From positions 103,740,852 through 103,804,851 of the forward strand of contig CM066728.1 in assembly GCA_033961575.1 (NCBI GenBank): a DNA stretch of 64,000 nt, read 5' to 3'. Positions 11,720-25,100 of the stretch are shown here, piece after piece. The notes beneath the pieces are model-generated. The model saw only the letters and a list, made by a program, of their open reading frames with translations. It ran no database searches and was not told the DNA's origin. Every line of letters starts with the position of its first letter. Within the stretch, counting starts at the first letter, position 1. The translations under genes and the position numbers were made by a program. Source of the stretch: Aselliscus stoliczkanus (lineage: Eukaryota > Chordata > Mammalia > Chiroptera > Hipposideridae).

Positions 11720-11767
<48 letters not shown>

Positions 11768-14559
11768 GCTTGTGAAGATGACCAGTGCAGAGGCCATTTG
11801 GGAAAACACACCCACACCAAGGAGCCATGGGGCTCCTTGCTACCCTGTCTGTGTTTGCTGCGCTTGTCATCTTTTAGTGATGGCCAAATTATTTCTCTGA
11901 ATTAGCAATGTTGCTTTTATCCATAAAGGTGAACACGTGTGCATCTTTCCCCCCTCCTCACACTCACACACACTCACACTCCTCAACCCACAGCATTTAA
12001 ATACCCCCAGCCATCAGGGAACACCTTCCCAGCCACTTCCTTCCCCACAGGCTCCCCGTGTGTTGATTTGGCCTCTTAGCACAGGAGCAGGGCTTTCCTC
12101 ACTTTCCTATTTGTTTGTCCCCACCTTGGGTTACTCTGGCCTGTGAGGCAGCCCAGTGTTGGGGAGCAGCCACGGTAATGTGTTCTCGGTGTGATACATC
12201 ACTGCCTTAGGAAAACACGTTTGCCCAACACTCCCAGGCACAGAAGGATCTGAGGGCTGTGAAGGGCAGCCTCAGATGCACAAGAAGAATTCTGCCTACC
12301 AATTTTGCTTGCTATACCCACTTTAAAGGGCATGCCTCATAGGCATCCTTACGTCTGTGTTCAATCTGTCATGGTGATTTCAGTGTATCATTTACCGAGG
12401 TACTTTTCCATTTAAAATACTGTGCTTTCCCGACATTAAATCTTCCCTCCATCCATCTTGCAGATGAAAGGGGCCTTCCCTTCCCAAAATTGCAAAACCA
12501 GGGTCAGAAGTCAAGCATTAATAATTCCCTGACTTCTGCAACAAAGTGCAAATATTGCGAAGGGTCATTTTAGAGACTAGGTTGATGTTTTCCTGCCCAA
12601 AACTATTATTCAGCTAAGAGAGAATCAATGAGCTTTGATGAAGACACAGAATTTGCTAACTGGTATCATCTTTTATGGATCTCAAGGGTGAGAAAAACTG
12701 CTTATATCTGTGTCACGTCCCTGCTTCAAACAGGAAATACGCAACAGCTCTTTTTATTTGGTTTGAATTTTGTGGGAAGATTTTTTTGCAAAGACTGATT
12801 CTTGTGACCCGCATGATGGGGAATGGTTGGGCCACGCTCGCCTGGCAGCAGTGGATTCTAGACCGAATGTCAGGCATTCCTGGTGACTCGCTGCACGAGG
12901 ACCGGCAACTTGCCCAAATACCGCCTCCCTAAGCATTTGGCAGTTTATTTATAAAGCGCGCACTTGACACTTTTCTTCTTGTACCTCAGAGAGAAGGCTG
13001 TATTATTTGTAGAACTTGACATTTCCCGGGAGAAGCTGAGCCCCAACTCTGTAGTATGTTCGGCTTGTGATTGTTTGAGTGGGTTATTTCTAGAAATCTC
13101 TGCACCAGGATTGAGGAAAGAGAACAGAGGGGCCTGGGCATCTGCATATCAAAACAAATGTTTCTGGTTATACACAGGATCCTCGTGGTTCAGAATACTG
13201 ATGGATTTACCTGAGTTCAGGTACTGGCTTTGCCACTGACGAAGAATGTCAGTGGCATTATTTACATCACTTTAGTTACATCACCTCCTCCTGGAATGCT
13301 TCCTCCTCAGGAAAGGGCTGGTAAACAAACAAGTGGCAGTAAAACGTCTTTTTTAGGGCAGTAGGTAGCAAGTGTTAGACTAGGTAAAATATGTGGGGTG
13401 CCTAGCTCAGAGCCTGATACTAAATAAATTCTTCTGGATTCTATTCTTTCTCTTCATTATAATATACAAGAGGAGTCCTCGCTTAACTAAAAACTGTAGT
13501 CAGGGTCTATGCTTTGAAATTGCTTCGTCTGAGCGATTGCCCCATAAGGAATTCCTTTGAGTAATTCAGACCCTAAAGGTGGGTGCATTGGACTTGGGCA
13601 TGGTCATTTGCCAGCTGGTTCTTTACGTCTGACTTGGATACGGTGTAAGGGGAGGTGCCTTACCTGGATAAGCTGAAATGTCCCTATATCATGGCGAGAA
13701 TCCTGGCCATTATCACAGGTAAATTTTCCACACAGTGAGATCCTCACTAGAGGGCAGTTATTACTGATGATTTGTATTCGATGGTATGGGCCCGAAGAGC
13801 TGCATTTGAGTAAAGACAAGCTGATTTTTAATGATAGAAGATATCCTTGGCAGGTATTCAAGCACCACCGCCTTGTGGCTAATTGTGTGGTCATCTCACC
13901 ACAGTTCCTTTTTCTAAGTAGCGTAAAATAGATGGGAGTACTTCAAATAGGGTGTTGCAGCAACAGCCTAGAAACAAGGGGACGTGTTTCGCAATTTGTC
14001 TGTAGTTAATGTGCTTTATCCTACAATGGAGTAGGTACCCACATTTTATAACCAGAGGTGTGCCAAATACTCCCCTTTATCCAAGCTCCTACATCCACCT
14101 GGAGATGTTAGAAACTGTCAGCAATCAAATTACCATTTCAGATTATGGCATTGTGTCTTGAAGGCCTCTGCTGAAATCTCTGTTGAAATAGAAAGATAAT
14201 ATGAGAGGAGAACTTGGTAACATAACGTATCAGATTACTGAGTGATCAGCTTTTGGGGAGCAGGATCCCAAGAAAAACAGGTCTTAGGACAGAGCAGTTT
14301 TGATATAAGGAGAGATGAAACAAAGATCAGAGAATTTACGGGATGTGCCCATATTGGATCCTTAAATGAGAGCCCCAGGAAGCCAAAGGAATGATGAGAT
14401 ACCAGCCTAACAGGAAGTGGGAGGTTCATGAAAGGGAGCCTTTGGGGACTCTCTATTGATAACCAGCCTTCTCCTGAGATATGCCTCGCTTGACCCTAAG
14501 TAGCCCCCAGGTGAATAAGCCCTGTGTGCATTTATTTATATTTAAAGGCAGTGTAGACT
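10516..14559. other. Intronic sequence, mostly unassigned
   Basis: An AT-rich start (10.5-11.5 kb), the (TG)n at 11.7 kb, then ordinary sequence. No exon-like frame with conservation signals. 13.16-13.45 kb has weak MIR-like phrases (GTTCAGGTACTGGCTTTGCC) but I could not extend them. Confidence 0.5.
11704..11765. repeat. (TG)n with GC-rich alternating start
   Basis: This is a 62-bp uninterrupted pyrimidine-purine alternation starting CATGTGTGTACGCGCATGCG and ending in a long TG run. The overlapping frames reading VCVCVC or HTHTHT are artefacts. Confidence 0.95.
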
Positions 14560-14780
14560 CCGGGTGGCTAAGAATACCAGCTCTGGGGCCAGGCTGCAGT
14601 TTGCACCTCAGTTCATCCACTTGTCTTGGCTGTGTACCTTAGATAAATTATTAAACTCTGTGTGTTTCACTCTCGTTACTTGGCTCATAGTGTTGTTGAG
14701 AGAATTAAGAGAGCTAATATATGTAAAGCACTTAAAACAATATTTGGCACAATGGTAAAAGGATTAGCTGTTACTGTTAA
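14560..14780 (+). repeat. MIR SINE, sense
   Basis: ACCAGCTCTGGGGCCAGGCTG, TTGGCTGTGTACCTTAGATA, TAGTGTTGTTGAGAGAATTA, ATATGTAAAGCACTTAAAAC and ATTTGGCACAATGG follow the MIR order for ~200 bp. It is one of the best preserved MIRs here. Confidence 0.82.
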
Positions 14781-17700
14781 CAAAATATGTCACAGTCATG
14801 CCTGCAGGAAAGAAAAAGCATGGATTAGGGTCTGCTAACTGCCTGTGCACACAATGCTGACATATCAGTTACTTAGCATAATAACAGTTTCTTTCTTGTT
14901 GGTTCCATAGTGCACAGCAGTGAGGGGCTCTGCTCCATGCAGACATATAGGAAATCTAGGTTCCTTGTGTATAATAATGCTGTCATATTCTAGGTTCTCT
15001 GAGGTCTTCACTGATTTTCAGCATCCAGCTGGCAGGTGAGGGAAGGGATGGTTTGTTGACTCACATGTGCTTAGGGAGCCGACCAACTCGCACATTCCCA
15101 CATCTCCCATGTCCATGGGCTTCATTACTTCTCTCACATTCCATTGGCCAGAACTGATCATATGGCCCCATCTAACCCCACAGGAAGCTGGGAAATGTAG
15201 TTTAGCTAAGTGTCCGGGAAGCAGAGAAGAGCATGGGTATTGGTTCAGAACCTGGAAAAACCAACAGCAAATTAATGACTGTGACCTTGATTTGTGGTTT
15301 CACTATGAAGCATAAAGCACTTTTCGGTTTCATTTTAAAGATTAATGGGAAAATCTACTACCTTATTTGGCACACAACATTCAAATTCTAACGTTCCTAT
15401 AGAAATTCAGCTACATTATCATTTTTGATCAAATAAAAGCTGATCTCTATAGAGCATTTACTGTATACCAAAACACTAAGCACTTATTTTACATCCTTAT
15501 TTCTTCTGATTTAATAAGGTGAAATTAATTTATTTAACCCCCCAGTGCAGCCCTAATGAGATAGGTACCAGAATTGTCTGCATATGATGGACAAAGAAAC
15601 TAAAATTATGGAGAAGCCATTAATCCAAATGAAAAAAAAAAACCCGTCTATGAATTGATGAAGAATCACAAACAGGATTAGCCAAGCTGCTAGTTTGGAT
15701 TTTCCTCTATCTCTTTGATCTATAACCTGACAAAATTTGGCAGAGAGCAAATATATCATCATTAACTCTGTTTTCTACCTAGGGAATTCAAATGCAGATA
15801 TACAGCAAAAGAGACTGAGTCCAGTAGGGGTGTTCACTCTACCTGATACATCACCCATTAATTTGTCATGAGCTGGGTGGCTTGTCAGGAAAGCCTAATA
15901 CACATGTGCATGGAAAAACACACACCGGTGTGTACTTTATCCTTTGGTTTACTTTAATTTATTTGCTTAGCTTAACATGCTATGTTTATTATCAGGTTAA
16001 CCATGCATGCATTGCATTAATCTAGAAAAGAAGCTTTAGTGTTTTCACCTCCGATCTCTGTTTACATATTCCTGGCTGTGCCTTGACAGATCAGTTAGGT
16101 TCCTTGATTGGGATCTACAGTTAATATTTTAATCACAGAGGTTAAACAACCTGATGTCCCTGATACATGCGCTTTGATCTTTTGAGTATAGCACCAAAGA
16201 GAGAGATGATAAAGGCAGACTTCCATGAGCTGCTGTAGGTGGACAGGGCCAAGCTTTGAATTAGGTGCTTAGTTTCTCAAGAGACTCTGCATGATCAATT
16301 AAAGTCAGTCAGCGCACTGTAATCTTTATCAATTCCATAGATGTCACATATCTCTGTGGAACTAAGGTATGTTTGTAAAAGCCCTGAAAAGTTGAAATTT
16401 CAACAGATGTCAGAATGCAGCAGCAGATGTGAGTTAGCACAAAGGATTTCCACAGGCCATGGAGTATTTGCAGGATTAGAATTTCTGTGTGCTGGTGTAT
16501 CTACTTAAACACTTTCGGCCAAACCACAGGACCGTTGGCTGTTTGCCCAGTTGTGTGTGGCCTCATCTGCCCCTTGAAAAGTCTCAGTATGACAATCGAA
16601 TGAGGAAAGCACCTACTTCTGAATCTTTACCCCTGTGGTCGTATGTTTTCTCATGTCATGCTGCTGTGTTTTGGTGTTATGCAATTGTGAGGAGAAATGA
16701 GGCTAGGCCATTCATCTGTCCATTCCTAACAGGTAACAGCCCTATTCATCTCCAGATCTCTAAGTAGGTTCCACTGTGCAAAGTTATAATATTCCTTATC
16801 ATCTGGGTGCTTCACAGTAATTATCATTGAATTAATAAAGTGACTTTGCCCACCTGACAGGGTGTGTAACGAGAGCCCTGGGGCGCTAAGGTGAGCTCTG
16901 ACAGGCCAGGCTCAAGTCACGGGCCAGACAGAAAAGAGAAATATCCAGGGCCAACTTGTTGGGCCTTAACACTGGTAATTTAGTGGGGACTTTGGACTTG
17001 GGACCTCGTCGTGGCGAACCAGGCACCCATTTATAACAGGAAACAGGAGTGTCGGCAGTCACTCATGGTAGCTAATTAAAGCACCCCACAACCTGCAGGA
17101 CTTCTCACTGTATTTATTAGCTGGTGTTTGGAAGTGACTGCTCGTTTTCATTATGAATCACCTAACATGGTTATTCCCATTCCATGAGCTACGACGGAGG
17201 GGATTTTTGGTTCCGTGGCACATACGCTGCTGTGTTGTAGGTTTCATGACCATGCACACGCACTATCGTTCTTTTCTCTAATTCAGATGCAGCTTATTTT
17301 TAACATTCAAAGAGAAACCACTTTTACTCTTTGTACTCTTGGACAAATTAGTCACTGTTGCTCTGTAGTCTTCTAGTCCAGTTTTGTCTTTGATTTCTAA
17401 ACAAGAGATTGTATGCAGCAGACAAACTTTCTAGGCTAAGTCTGCTCGACTCTAATTCTTCCCCCCACCCATAGAAATGAGGGGTGAAAAATTAGCATTC
17501 CATCACATTTTAATTTTTTTCTCTTTCTCTCTTACCAGAACCTGTTTTTTTTCTTTCCTCTTTTCAAGGAAGGGTGAACCTACTGGAAATAGATGGTTTC
17601 AGCCTTTATATTTGTGGAGACAGAATGTAATGGAGATGGTGTCTGTCTTCAACCAGGGCGTCTGAAGAATCGGCAGACTTTTCGTCATATAAGATATTCT

Positions 17701-18725
17701 TGCTACCACCTACTTCTTCAGTGGGTTCCTGTCTGCTGCCTGTTTATCTGGGCAAAGGCTCCACAGGAAGAAAGGAAAGTTTAAATGTGGAAATGACTTC
17801 TTATGCGTCAGAGGCTGTGAACTTGAAAGTCATTTGTTAGTGTTGATCTCAAGTTGGCTTGAAAATAACCCACTTTTTCTCTCTTGGTTTCCCAATTATT
17901 CAATTATTTGTAGAAGGATTGCCTATTCACACTCCAGGGTCTGATTGCTTTCTTGTCACTTATCGAAAATTGTTCATTTCCATAGCAAATTTTTTCATTT
18001 CATAAACAGGGTCTCTCTTCTTTTCTAAATCATTTTTATTTTTTTAATTATTGCTGTTGTTTTTCCTGATTATCTAGAGATAGACACCCTGACGCCTAAA
18101 TGAGTCACAGTCCAAAACACTTAGGACCAATAAAATAAATGAACTAAAGGTATTTTCTTATAATTTAGATGTAAAATCATATGGATTCGGCTTTCTGACT
18201 GCCCAAGTAACGGTTAGCAGTAATCTCTGAAGCTCACACTTTGCCCTGTGCAACAAATATGGTCAGTGTCGGGTGTATAGTTGAGAACTTGGTTTCATTT
18301 AGTGTTGTAAAATTTGACGGTGGTGTGCGTCACATCACCCAGCCCAGATAACCTCAAATTAATACAGTGTCAGTGGTATTTAATGGCAGGTACTTAGGGT
18401 ACAAGGGAAGGGCAAAAGTGGTTTTCATGTATTTCTTGGATTTGAACATTTGTGGTCATGAAATTTCTCTTGTTTATTGGCAAGAATTTTTAGTACTGCA
18501 GTTGGCAGTGCTGCTGAATGCATGCTGTATATCGTGAAAAATGAAGGCCATTATCTTTTTATATACAGGAAAAAGATTATATAACAGCGTTATATCAGTA
18601 TCTGAGCAGATGGCCCCATGATAGGGTCATTTTGTAATTCTACTGGTGAGCTATTTCTGACGTGTGAAATATTCGTTCTGTTCAGATGGCTGGGAAAAAC
18701 AGCTTCCCCAAAGAGCTGTCTAATG
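14781..18725. other. Intronic sequence, mostly unassigned
   Basis: Apart from the MIR at 15.4-15.6 kb I see no clear element. 16.2-17.3 kb has few recognisable repeats and could hold conserved non-coding sequence, but this cannot be shown without alignment. Confidence 0.5.
15445..15605 (-). repeat. MIR-like SINE, antisense
   Basis: GAGCATTTACTGTATACCAA, AACACTAAGCACTTATTTTA, AATGAGATAGGTACCAGAAT and GGACAAAGAAACTAAAATTA resemble antisense MIR, with a diverged middle. Confidence 0.55.
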
Positions 18726-19040
18726 CAGCACCATCCAACACAAGTGCCATATGAGCCATGCATGTCATTTTAAATTTTCTAGTAGCCCCATTTAAAAAGT
18801 AAAAGTAAACAGGTGAAAATAATTTTGGCACTATATTTAATTTAATCTAATATACCCAAAATACTACCGTATCAACAGGTAATCAAAATAGATTTTTAAA
18901 TAAGATACTTACTCTTGTTGTAGTAAGTGTTTGAAATCCAGTGTGTATTTTACTCTTACAGCACATCTCAGTTCAGACTGGCCACATTTCAGATGCTCAG
19001 TAGCCACAGGTGGCCAGTGGTTGCTGCATTGGACAGCCCG
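18726..19040. mobile_element. Non-autonomous hAT-like DNA transposon fossil
   Basis: It starts CAGCACCATCCAAC and ends GCATTGGACAGCCCG, so the ends are imperfect inverted repeats of a CAGNGCTGTCCAAT type. Inside are TTTTAAATTTTCTAGTAGCC, AAAGTAAACAGGTGAAAAT, GAAATCCAGTGTGTATTTTA and CAGCACATCTCAGTTCAGAC. This is a widespread old mammalian MER-class element. I recognise the sequence but am not sure of its official name. It has no coding region. Confidence 0.75.
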
Positions 19041-19364
19041 GAGCTAAACTTCCGCATAAAATAAAAGCATTAAGGGTTTGATAGCAGCTTCAGATAGGAG
19101 GAGGAAAGGGATCATGTGAAATGTCTGCTTGTGTGCAGGAAACTAAATGTCAGTTCTTGAAAAGGAAAATGTTGATAGTACTTTCTGGAAAATATAACTT
19201 CATTTCTGAATTGTTTATTTGTACAGGTGAAATGCTCCATAGCAGAGTTGACTTTATGTTTATGGAAAAACAAACAAACAAACAAAACAACTAATCTAAT
19301 GTTAATTATTTCCTAAAGGAAATTAAAATTCAGAATCATAGAATCTTGATGTAAAGAATTCCTT

Positions 19365-19577
19365 CTTTCTTTTCTTTTCTTTCTTTTTTAATTAAAATGT
19401 ATTGGAGTGACAGTGACTAGTAGAATTATATTGGTTTCAAGTGTACAATCCTGTAATATATCATCTATATATCATGACAACATGGATGGATCTTGAGATT
19501 ACTATGCTAAGCAAAATAAGTCACACAGAAAAACTCAAGAACCATATGACTTCACTGATATGTGGGATATAAAACTG
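19365..19577 (-). mobile_element. Short L1 insertion with inverted 5' segment
   Basis: From 19365 a T-rich tail leads into an antisense L1 3' end (ATTGGAGTGACAGTG, AGGTTTCAAGTGTACAAT-like, ATATATCATC). Near 19475 the orientation flips: CATGGATGGATCTTGAGATT, ATGCTAAGCAAAATAAGTCA and ATATGTGGGATATAAAACTG are sense L1. The flanks AAAGAATTCCTT (19353-19364) and AAAGGATTCCTT (19578-19589) are a 12-bp target duplication with one mismatch. This layout is the signature of twin-primed L1 insertion. Confidence 0.82.
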
Positions 19578-19589
19578 AAAGGATTCCTT

Positions 19590-20305
19590 TTATCACTCAT
19601 TTATCTGTGTCTGCTGTTGTCATAGCTACGTGGATGCAATATAGTCAAAATTAAAGACTCCAGTTATAGCCGCAATGCTTTCCTTAGTTATATTACTTTT
19701 CAACTAATGGTTCTTTTTATGATATTGGGCTTTTCCCCCTGAAAAATGTGGAAGTTTTGCTTATATTTTATTTAGTATGGTCAGCGGGAAAATGGCACAT
19801 CAATGGCATTCCAAGTGCTTCGATGCCCTCACAGCAACTATATTCCATAGTTCCCAAAACGATTAGTGGTCACTTACTCCAGAACCAGTCACAAAGTTTT
19901 TATTTGTGGTGATTTTCCTCCCTGGTACTTCCTGTGGAATATGGGCTATTTCGTGCCATACCATTTTCAGAGTAAAAGAGCTGTTACTATCATTCTAAGT
20001 GAGGTGATAACACTTTCTGCTTTGTAGTCATCAATTAAAAGAGTTGTTCCCGGCCAGATTATGACCTTTGAGTGTTTTACTGTTGATTGGAGGTGGAGCT
20101 TTTGCCAGATTATTACCGTTAAGGGATTAGTAACAGAGGCATGTGCTCGGCATTAACTTGGAAAGTCTCTACAAACCCACAAATCTACTAGCATCTTCTT
20201 GATGTTGGGCTCTCATAAACTCCTTGCATGTTTTTGAAGTTTAATAACTTAATTTTGGGGGATGCTAGAAATTGACAAAAATTCTATCCTTAACTTAATT
20301 TTAGT
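19590..20305. other. Intronic sequence, nothing recognised
   Basis: Ordinary sequence between the inverted L1 and the solo LTR. Confidence 0.5.
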
Positions 20306-20717
20306 TGGCCCTCCTCTCAACTAGATCGTGGCCTTCTGTGTCTGTTCTTGCCTGGGCTTCCTTTAGCAAGAATCCTGTTATGTCAGTTTAGAGAGACCCC
20401 CCTCACCCTTATTATCTGATCACCCTCAATATCTGATCAACTTTCTCATCCTCCATGTTTAAGTCCTTGGCCTGCCTTTACCAAGAATTCTGTTAGGCCA
20501 GTTTGGTAAGAATCCCCCCACCCCTGATATCTCCCCTTAGTAATTTTCCACCTGTGACCCCTCACTCTGCTCATTGGTGATAAAGCCCCACTTGTCCTTG
20601 TTGTATTTGGAGTTGAACTAGGTCTGTCTCTCTCCTATTGATCCCTTATTGTAATAGTCCTGAATGAAGTCTTTCCTACTATGTTAACCAGTGTCAGAAT
20701 AACTTTTTTCTTTAACA
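20306..20717 (+). mobile_element. Solo endogenous retrovirus LTR
   Basis: The sequence matches the antisense LTR at 26562-27025 along its length. It has a U3 with an internal duplication (TTTAGCAAGAATCCTGTTAT near 20363; TTTACCAAGAATTCTGTTAG near 20477), an inverted CCAAT (ATTGG) followed by GATAAA as a TATA-like box near 20573-20583, and an AATGAA poly-A-like site before CTTTCC. It ends near TTTAACA. The exact 5' end is uncertain. No internal retroviral sequence lies next to it. Confidence 0.78.
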
Positions 20718-21992
20718 AAATAATAAGTTGCATAGAAAGCCCATTTATTAAAACTTTAGGGCCACTTTATTTTATAATGATACACAATAAGTGTTTATTT
20801 TATCTCAATTCAAAAATCACTACTTTTGTCAGGCTAAAGTAAAGTCAGTGAATGATTAGAATATAAGCTCATACTTATTTAGAAAGTTTGTTGTTTATTA
20901 CGATTACATTATGTAGAGATTTTATTATATTTACAACCTAAGTGTAAAAGCTTTATGAAAAGCTTATTTATAAAATACTGGATTTCCCTAGTCTTAGCTG
21001 CTTCTATAGGAATAAGGCAATCTTCATTTATACCACAAATGAAGTTTGGCCCAAAATATGTGGGCACGTGTCTCCTAATGATGGTCTCTCCTGAGTTGCG
21101 AAGTTTGTTAGAGATTAGGTTTAATTTGTTTTAACCCACCTGCAGGAAGTCCATGAGCATTCACATGGAAAGTGGCCCTTTCTGTGGTCAAAGTCAGTGC
21201 ACTACGTGAAGGTGGGAAGGAATTACATTGTAACCTTAGAACAGCTTTCACTGCAGAGAGGACCTCCTTGTATAAATGCTGGGCCCTGTCCTGAGAATCT
21301 GGATTCACGTTCCAGGCCTTCTTGATGGCATTCCAACAATATAGTCTCATGTAAAATGCAGATGCGTAGACTTGTGTATCCATCGGTTTCCTGCCAGAAC
21401 GTCTTTTTTCAATGCTTAGTTACAAGTTATGCAAGAGAAAGCAGAATAATATGTGGTTTCAGTATTCCATTTTTCTGAAGGTAACTATGGCAACTCCCCA
21501 GAGTCACTTTCCAGGACTCAGATGAGCTCTTTCAGGACGCTGGCCCACCGTACCTGTTAGTGACAGACAAGGGACAACTGCCCGCGGCCTGATGCCCCAT
21601 TCAGAGTTGAGTTTATAGCGAAAGCATTTCCAGTCTCTATGTTGAAACCTCAGTAAACTCGGCTTGTTGTTAGAATGAGGTATTTCATGATTTTAAAACA
21701 TCAGCTCTTTTCGAAAGTGGCTCTGCAGAAGTTGCTAAACATAAGCTCTTCGTTAAGGCCTGTGCTGAAGGACCCTTTACTTAGTGTCCAGTATGTGCGT
21801 GTTTTGACAAGTCACAGACAGAATGACAGGATTTCAGGAGGTTTTTTATTTCTCTGTGAAAGAAGCCAGGTTAGAATCAGCACTTTTCTTTAGAAAAGTG
21901 GCAATGAGGAGACAAGGGGTAGCATGGAAGCTACTGCCCATAGATGTAGCTACTATAAATGAACATGACCCTTTTTCTGCTTATTCCTCATT
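20718..21992. other. Intronic sequence, nothing recognised
   Basis: AT-rich to 21.1 kb, then mixed. A 91-codon minus-strand frame at 21108-21383 does not resemble a family I know. Confidence 0.5.
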
Positions 21993-22008
21993 AAAAAGAA
22001 AAACAAAA

Positions 22009-22123
22009 GGGCCAGCCGAGTGGCACAGTGGTTAAGCACTGGCTTGGGAGGCCAACGGCCCCGGTTCGGTCCCACATATGAGGGCCAGTGACACTGCCCT
22101 CAAAAAACAAAACAAAACAAAAC
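22009..22123 (+). mobile_element. Short tRNA-headed SINE, young
   Basis: The head GGGCCAGCCGAGTGGCACAG is followed by GGTTAAGCACTGGC, GGCCCCGGTTCGG and GCCAGTGACACTGCCCTC, and an (AAAAC)n tail. A 16-bp perfect duplication flanks it (21993-22008 and 22124-22139), which argues for a recent insertion. Confidence 0.92.
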
Positions 22124-22139
22124 AAAAAGAAAAACAAAA

Positions 22140-25100
22140 AAACTGGAACAGCTCATGGAGGGGTAGATGGTAGGACCCCTTTCTCCCCCTGTTGGTTCTG
22201 CTGGGGGACCATGGAGACTTAACCATGGAGTCTGAGCAAAACCTTGGCTTCCAGATGGAATAAAGTAGGTGAGAGAAAAAAGCTACAAGTTTCACCAGGC
22301 TGCGTAATGAATCATAACCGTTATGGGTAGACTAATTGGGGAGGTAACAAAATATACCTAGCAATTATTGGTTTCTTTAAATCTTGCTCTTTTTGTATCT
22401 GCTTTTAAATTTTTAATTTTGCTGCTATTGTTATAATAAGCTCTTTATCTCTTACATGAACATGTGGTGACCCTTCTACCTAGGTAAAGCCCATCTGTGC
22501 TGAATGCTGGTGGGAGAGGTTGTGTAGACATGAGTCATGGCCGCTACTGGGGACTGATTCTCTCTCTAGACAAAATATCCTGGGGAAACATGCAAGCTTT
22601 TGATACTTCTTACTTGTGAACCTAGACATGTAACGTGATGGCATGGCTGGTGTCACTCTCTTGACTGTTTCTATAAAGGATGATACAGTGGGAGGCAGAG
22701 GAGTGACAAAAGGGGGCTGGACAGTGAATTCGGAATGTTTAATTGGAGGACTAATCCATCACTACAGGTGTATCCCAACTCATGGTAGTTCAGAAATACC
22801 TGTGTTCTTTCCTATGGGCATGGGGACTCTTCATTTTCGCTTTCATTCCCTTTTTGCTCTTCTTATTTTCATCCATGCACTTCACTCGTGTCCACTCTGT
22901 TTCACCGTTTCCATCATTTTCTTCCCTCGAGTTTCAGTGTCACACACAGACTCCTGCCACCATCGACCAGTGCCACACAGTCAGCCAGCCTCTGACACAT
23001 GTAACTCTAGGCTGCCAAAACGCACCACAGAAAGCCAAACAGAATTTGTAAGCCTTGATTCATCATTTCTACCCCACAGTGTCCAATCCTAGACTCGTAC
23101 ACGATACATCCTTTCCATCTGTCTCTTTGGCAAAAACAACAGAAAAATGGGAGCCCGTGTCTAAAGGAATTGAAGCATTTTGTCCAGTGAAATAATTGAA
23201 TTTTAAAAATGCCGTGCCACAGAATCATGGAAGCAGACTTTTATATTATTTTTTCATTTTAAAAAAAACGTATCCAACAGAAACTCATGGCCATACATAC
23301 ATGTAGGAAACCAAGACAAAAGCACGTGTCCCGGCTTGTGGTCCTTTCTTTCTTCATGTCCCAAGTGAGTGTTTTTCTTTTCCCTGTGAGAGTTTGTTTT
23401 GCCATCACGTTGCATTCTGGCCAAAGCTCATGGCTTGTCGTGTTGACGGCCCTGCCTCTTGGTTGGGTGAATTTTTGAGAAGCTTTTCTTGGTGCCAGAC
23501 CAGCCTGTTACAGAGGCTCCACTGAGGAACTGTCAGGTGGTACATGACGTTCTGGTTCCAAGAAAGACAGCTGGAAGGCTTGGGTCTCATGAAAATATTG
23601 ATGCCTGAATAAAAACGTTTTGTGAGAGAATAGATCCAGAGAAGCGAGCCACCAGTAAGACTCCTATATTCTTCGTAAGATGCTCATGATCTAGTCTTCT
23701 AAATTTGACGGTTTTCGATCTGAACCATTCCCTTCCTCTCATGTTCCTTTCTTATGTCCCAAATCACTCTCGGGTGTAAATCGAATCGTGAGGAGTTAGA
23801 AGAGCAACTGAGGACATTTTGTAGGTCAGGAGTACTTTTTCACCATCTTATCTACAGTGCTTGTCAACTGATTTGCCAAAAATACCTTTAGCTGAATCGG
23901 GCAGTCCAGTAAGTGGGACGTGCGAACAGAAATGTGTAGGGACCGGAACTAAGAATTGGCCGTTTGCAACAGTAACCCTTCTGCCTTGGGCTTACTGGCC
24001 GTGGCCGTAGATCTTTACCCAGAGTGTTAGCCAGCTGGTGTATAGAGCAGCTAGACTCTACCAGGCAGCATTCAGAATCTTTTCCAACTTGCATTTAGCA
24101 GTATTTGGTCTCTGCTTTGGGTGCCTCTGTGCTGGGTGACACCCTCGTCATGGCTTCTGTCTGCCTTGTGGCCCCTGTCTCTGTGTGTACGCTGACGTTT
24201 CCTTTTCTGTTTGGACATAGCCAAGCTGTCATTATTATCTTATAAATAAAGAATACTCCTTGGCAGGGGCTAATGAATGCTTTGTCATCCATGAACTGTC
24301 TTGGGCACAAGAAGCAAAGAGCTGGCACATCTCTAATGAAAAGCACAGCCCACGGGGTTCCCTGGAATCCTATGGATTTGGAATCATTTGGAAAATCAAG
24401 ACTTCTCATGTTTTCATAATGATCTGTGGGAGGAAGGACATAGTGAAATAGCTAAGACTACAGATGATAAGAATGACACTCAGTGAGGAATTTCAGGGTG
24501 GTGGTTGTGTTCTGTTACATTGTTACACAAGCTATGCACATACACACAGATGAAATTCAGCCTGGGCACCTATTAACTAGGGCACTAACAGGGGAATCTC
24601 TCCGAGCACAGCACAATGGGCATCCATTTTTAACTCTTCCCATGTGATACAACCCAGGAGACTTGTAACCTCCATGAACACATCTGCCCCGTAGGTATCA
24701 TTAGGTGCAGGATATTGAAAGTGGAACAGAAAGTGTTCCCTTACATTTCTAGAAATCCACAGACCTACAATGTCAAGCATAGTTTGTCTAGGTAGAATGA
24801 CAGAATTTCCAGAAAGGGCCAAATGAAGTGTTCAGAAAGACAGAGATAAAATGCTAGTATCTAAGAATGGACTTCGAACAATGGGACTCTTCAGACTAGA
24901 AAGGTAAAAGCTCTGTTCCGATCTATTTTCAAACATGGGTAGAGTAAAACTGGCCTTGTTTAGTAAATATTGGCATCCTGGAATTAGGACTCTCCCCTGC
25001 CCCACCCTGTAAAATTTGCAGGAAGTAAAATATTATTTAGAAAGGAGGGAGGGAGAGACGGAGGGGGAGGGAAAGAGCTGGATTGAGCAACTATTAGTGA

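Noticed and set aside
11523..11905. Open frames with HTHTHT or VCVCVC repeats
   Set aside because: Pure translations of the (TG)n microsatellite.
22643..23092. 149-codon open frame on the plus strand
   Set aside because: No recognisable domain. Its composition follows local base content and there are no exon borders.
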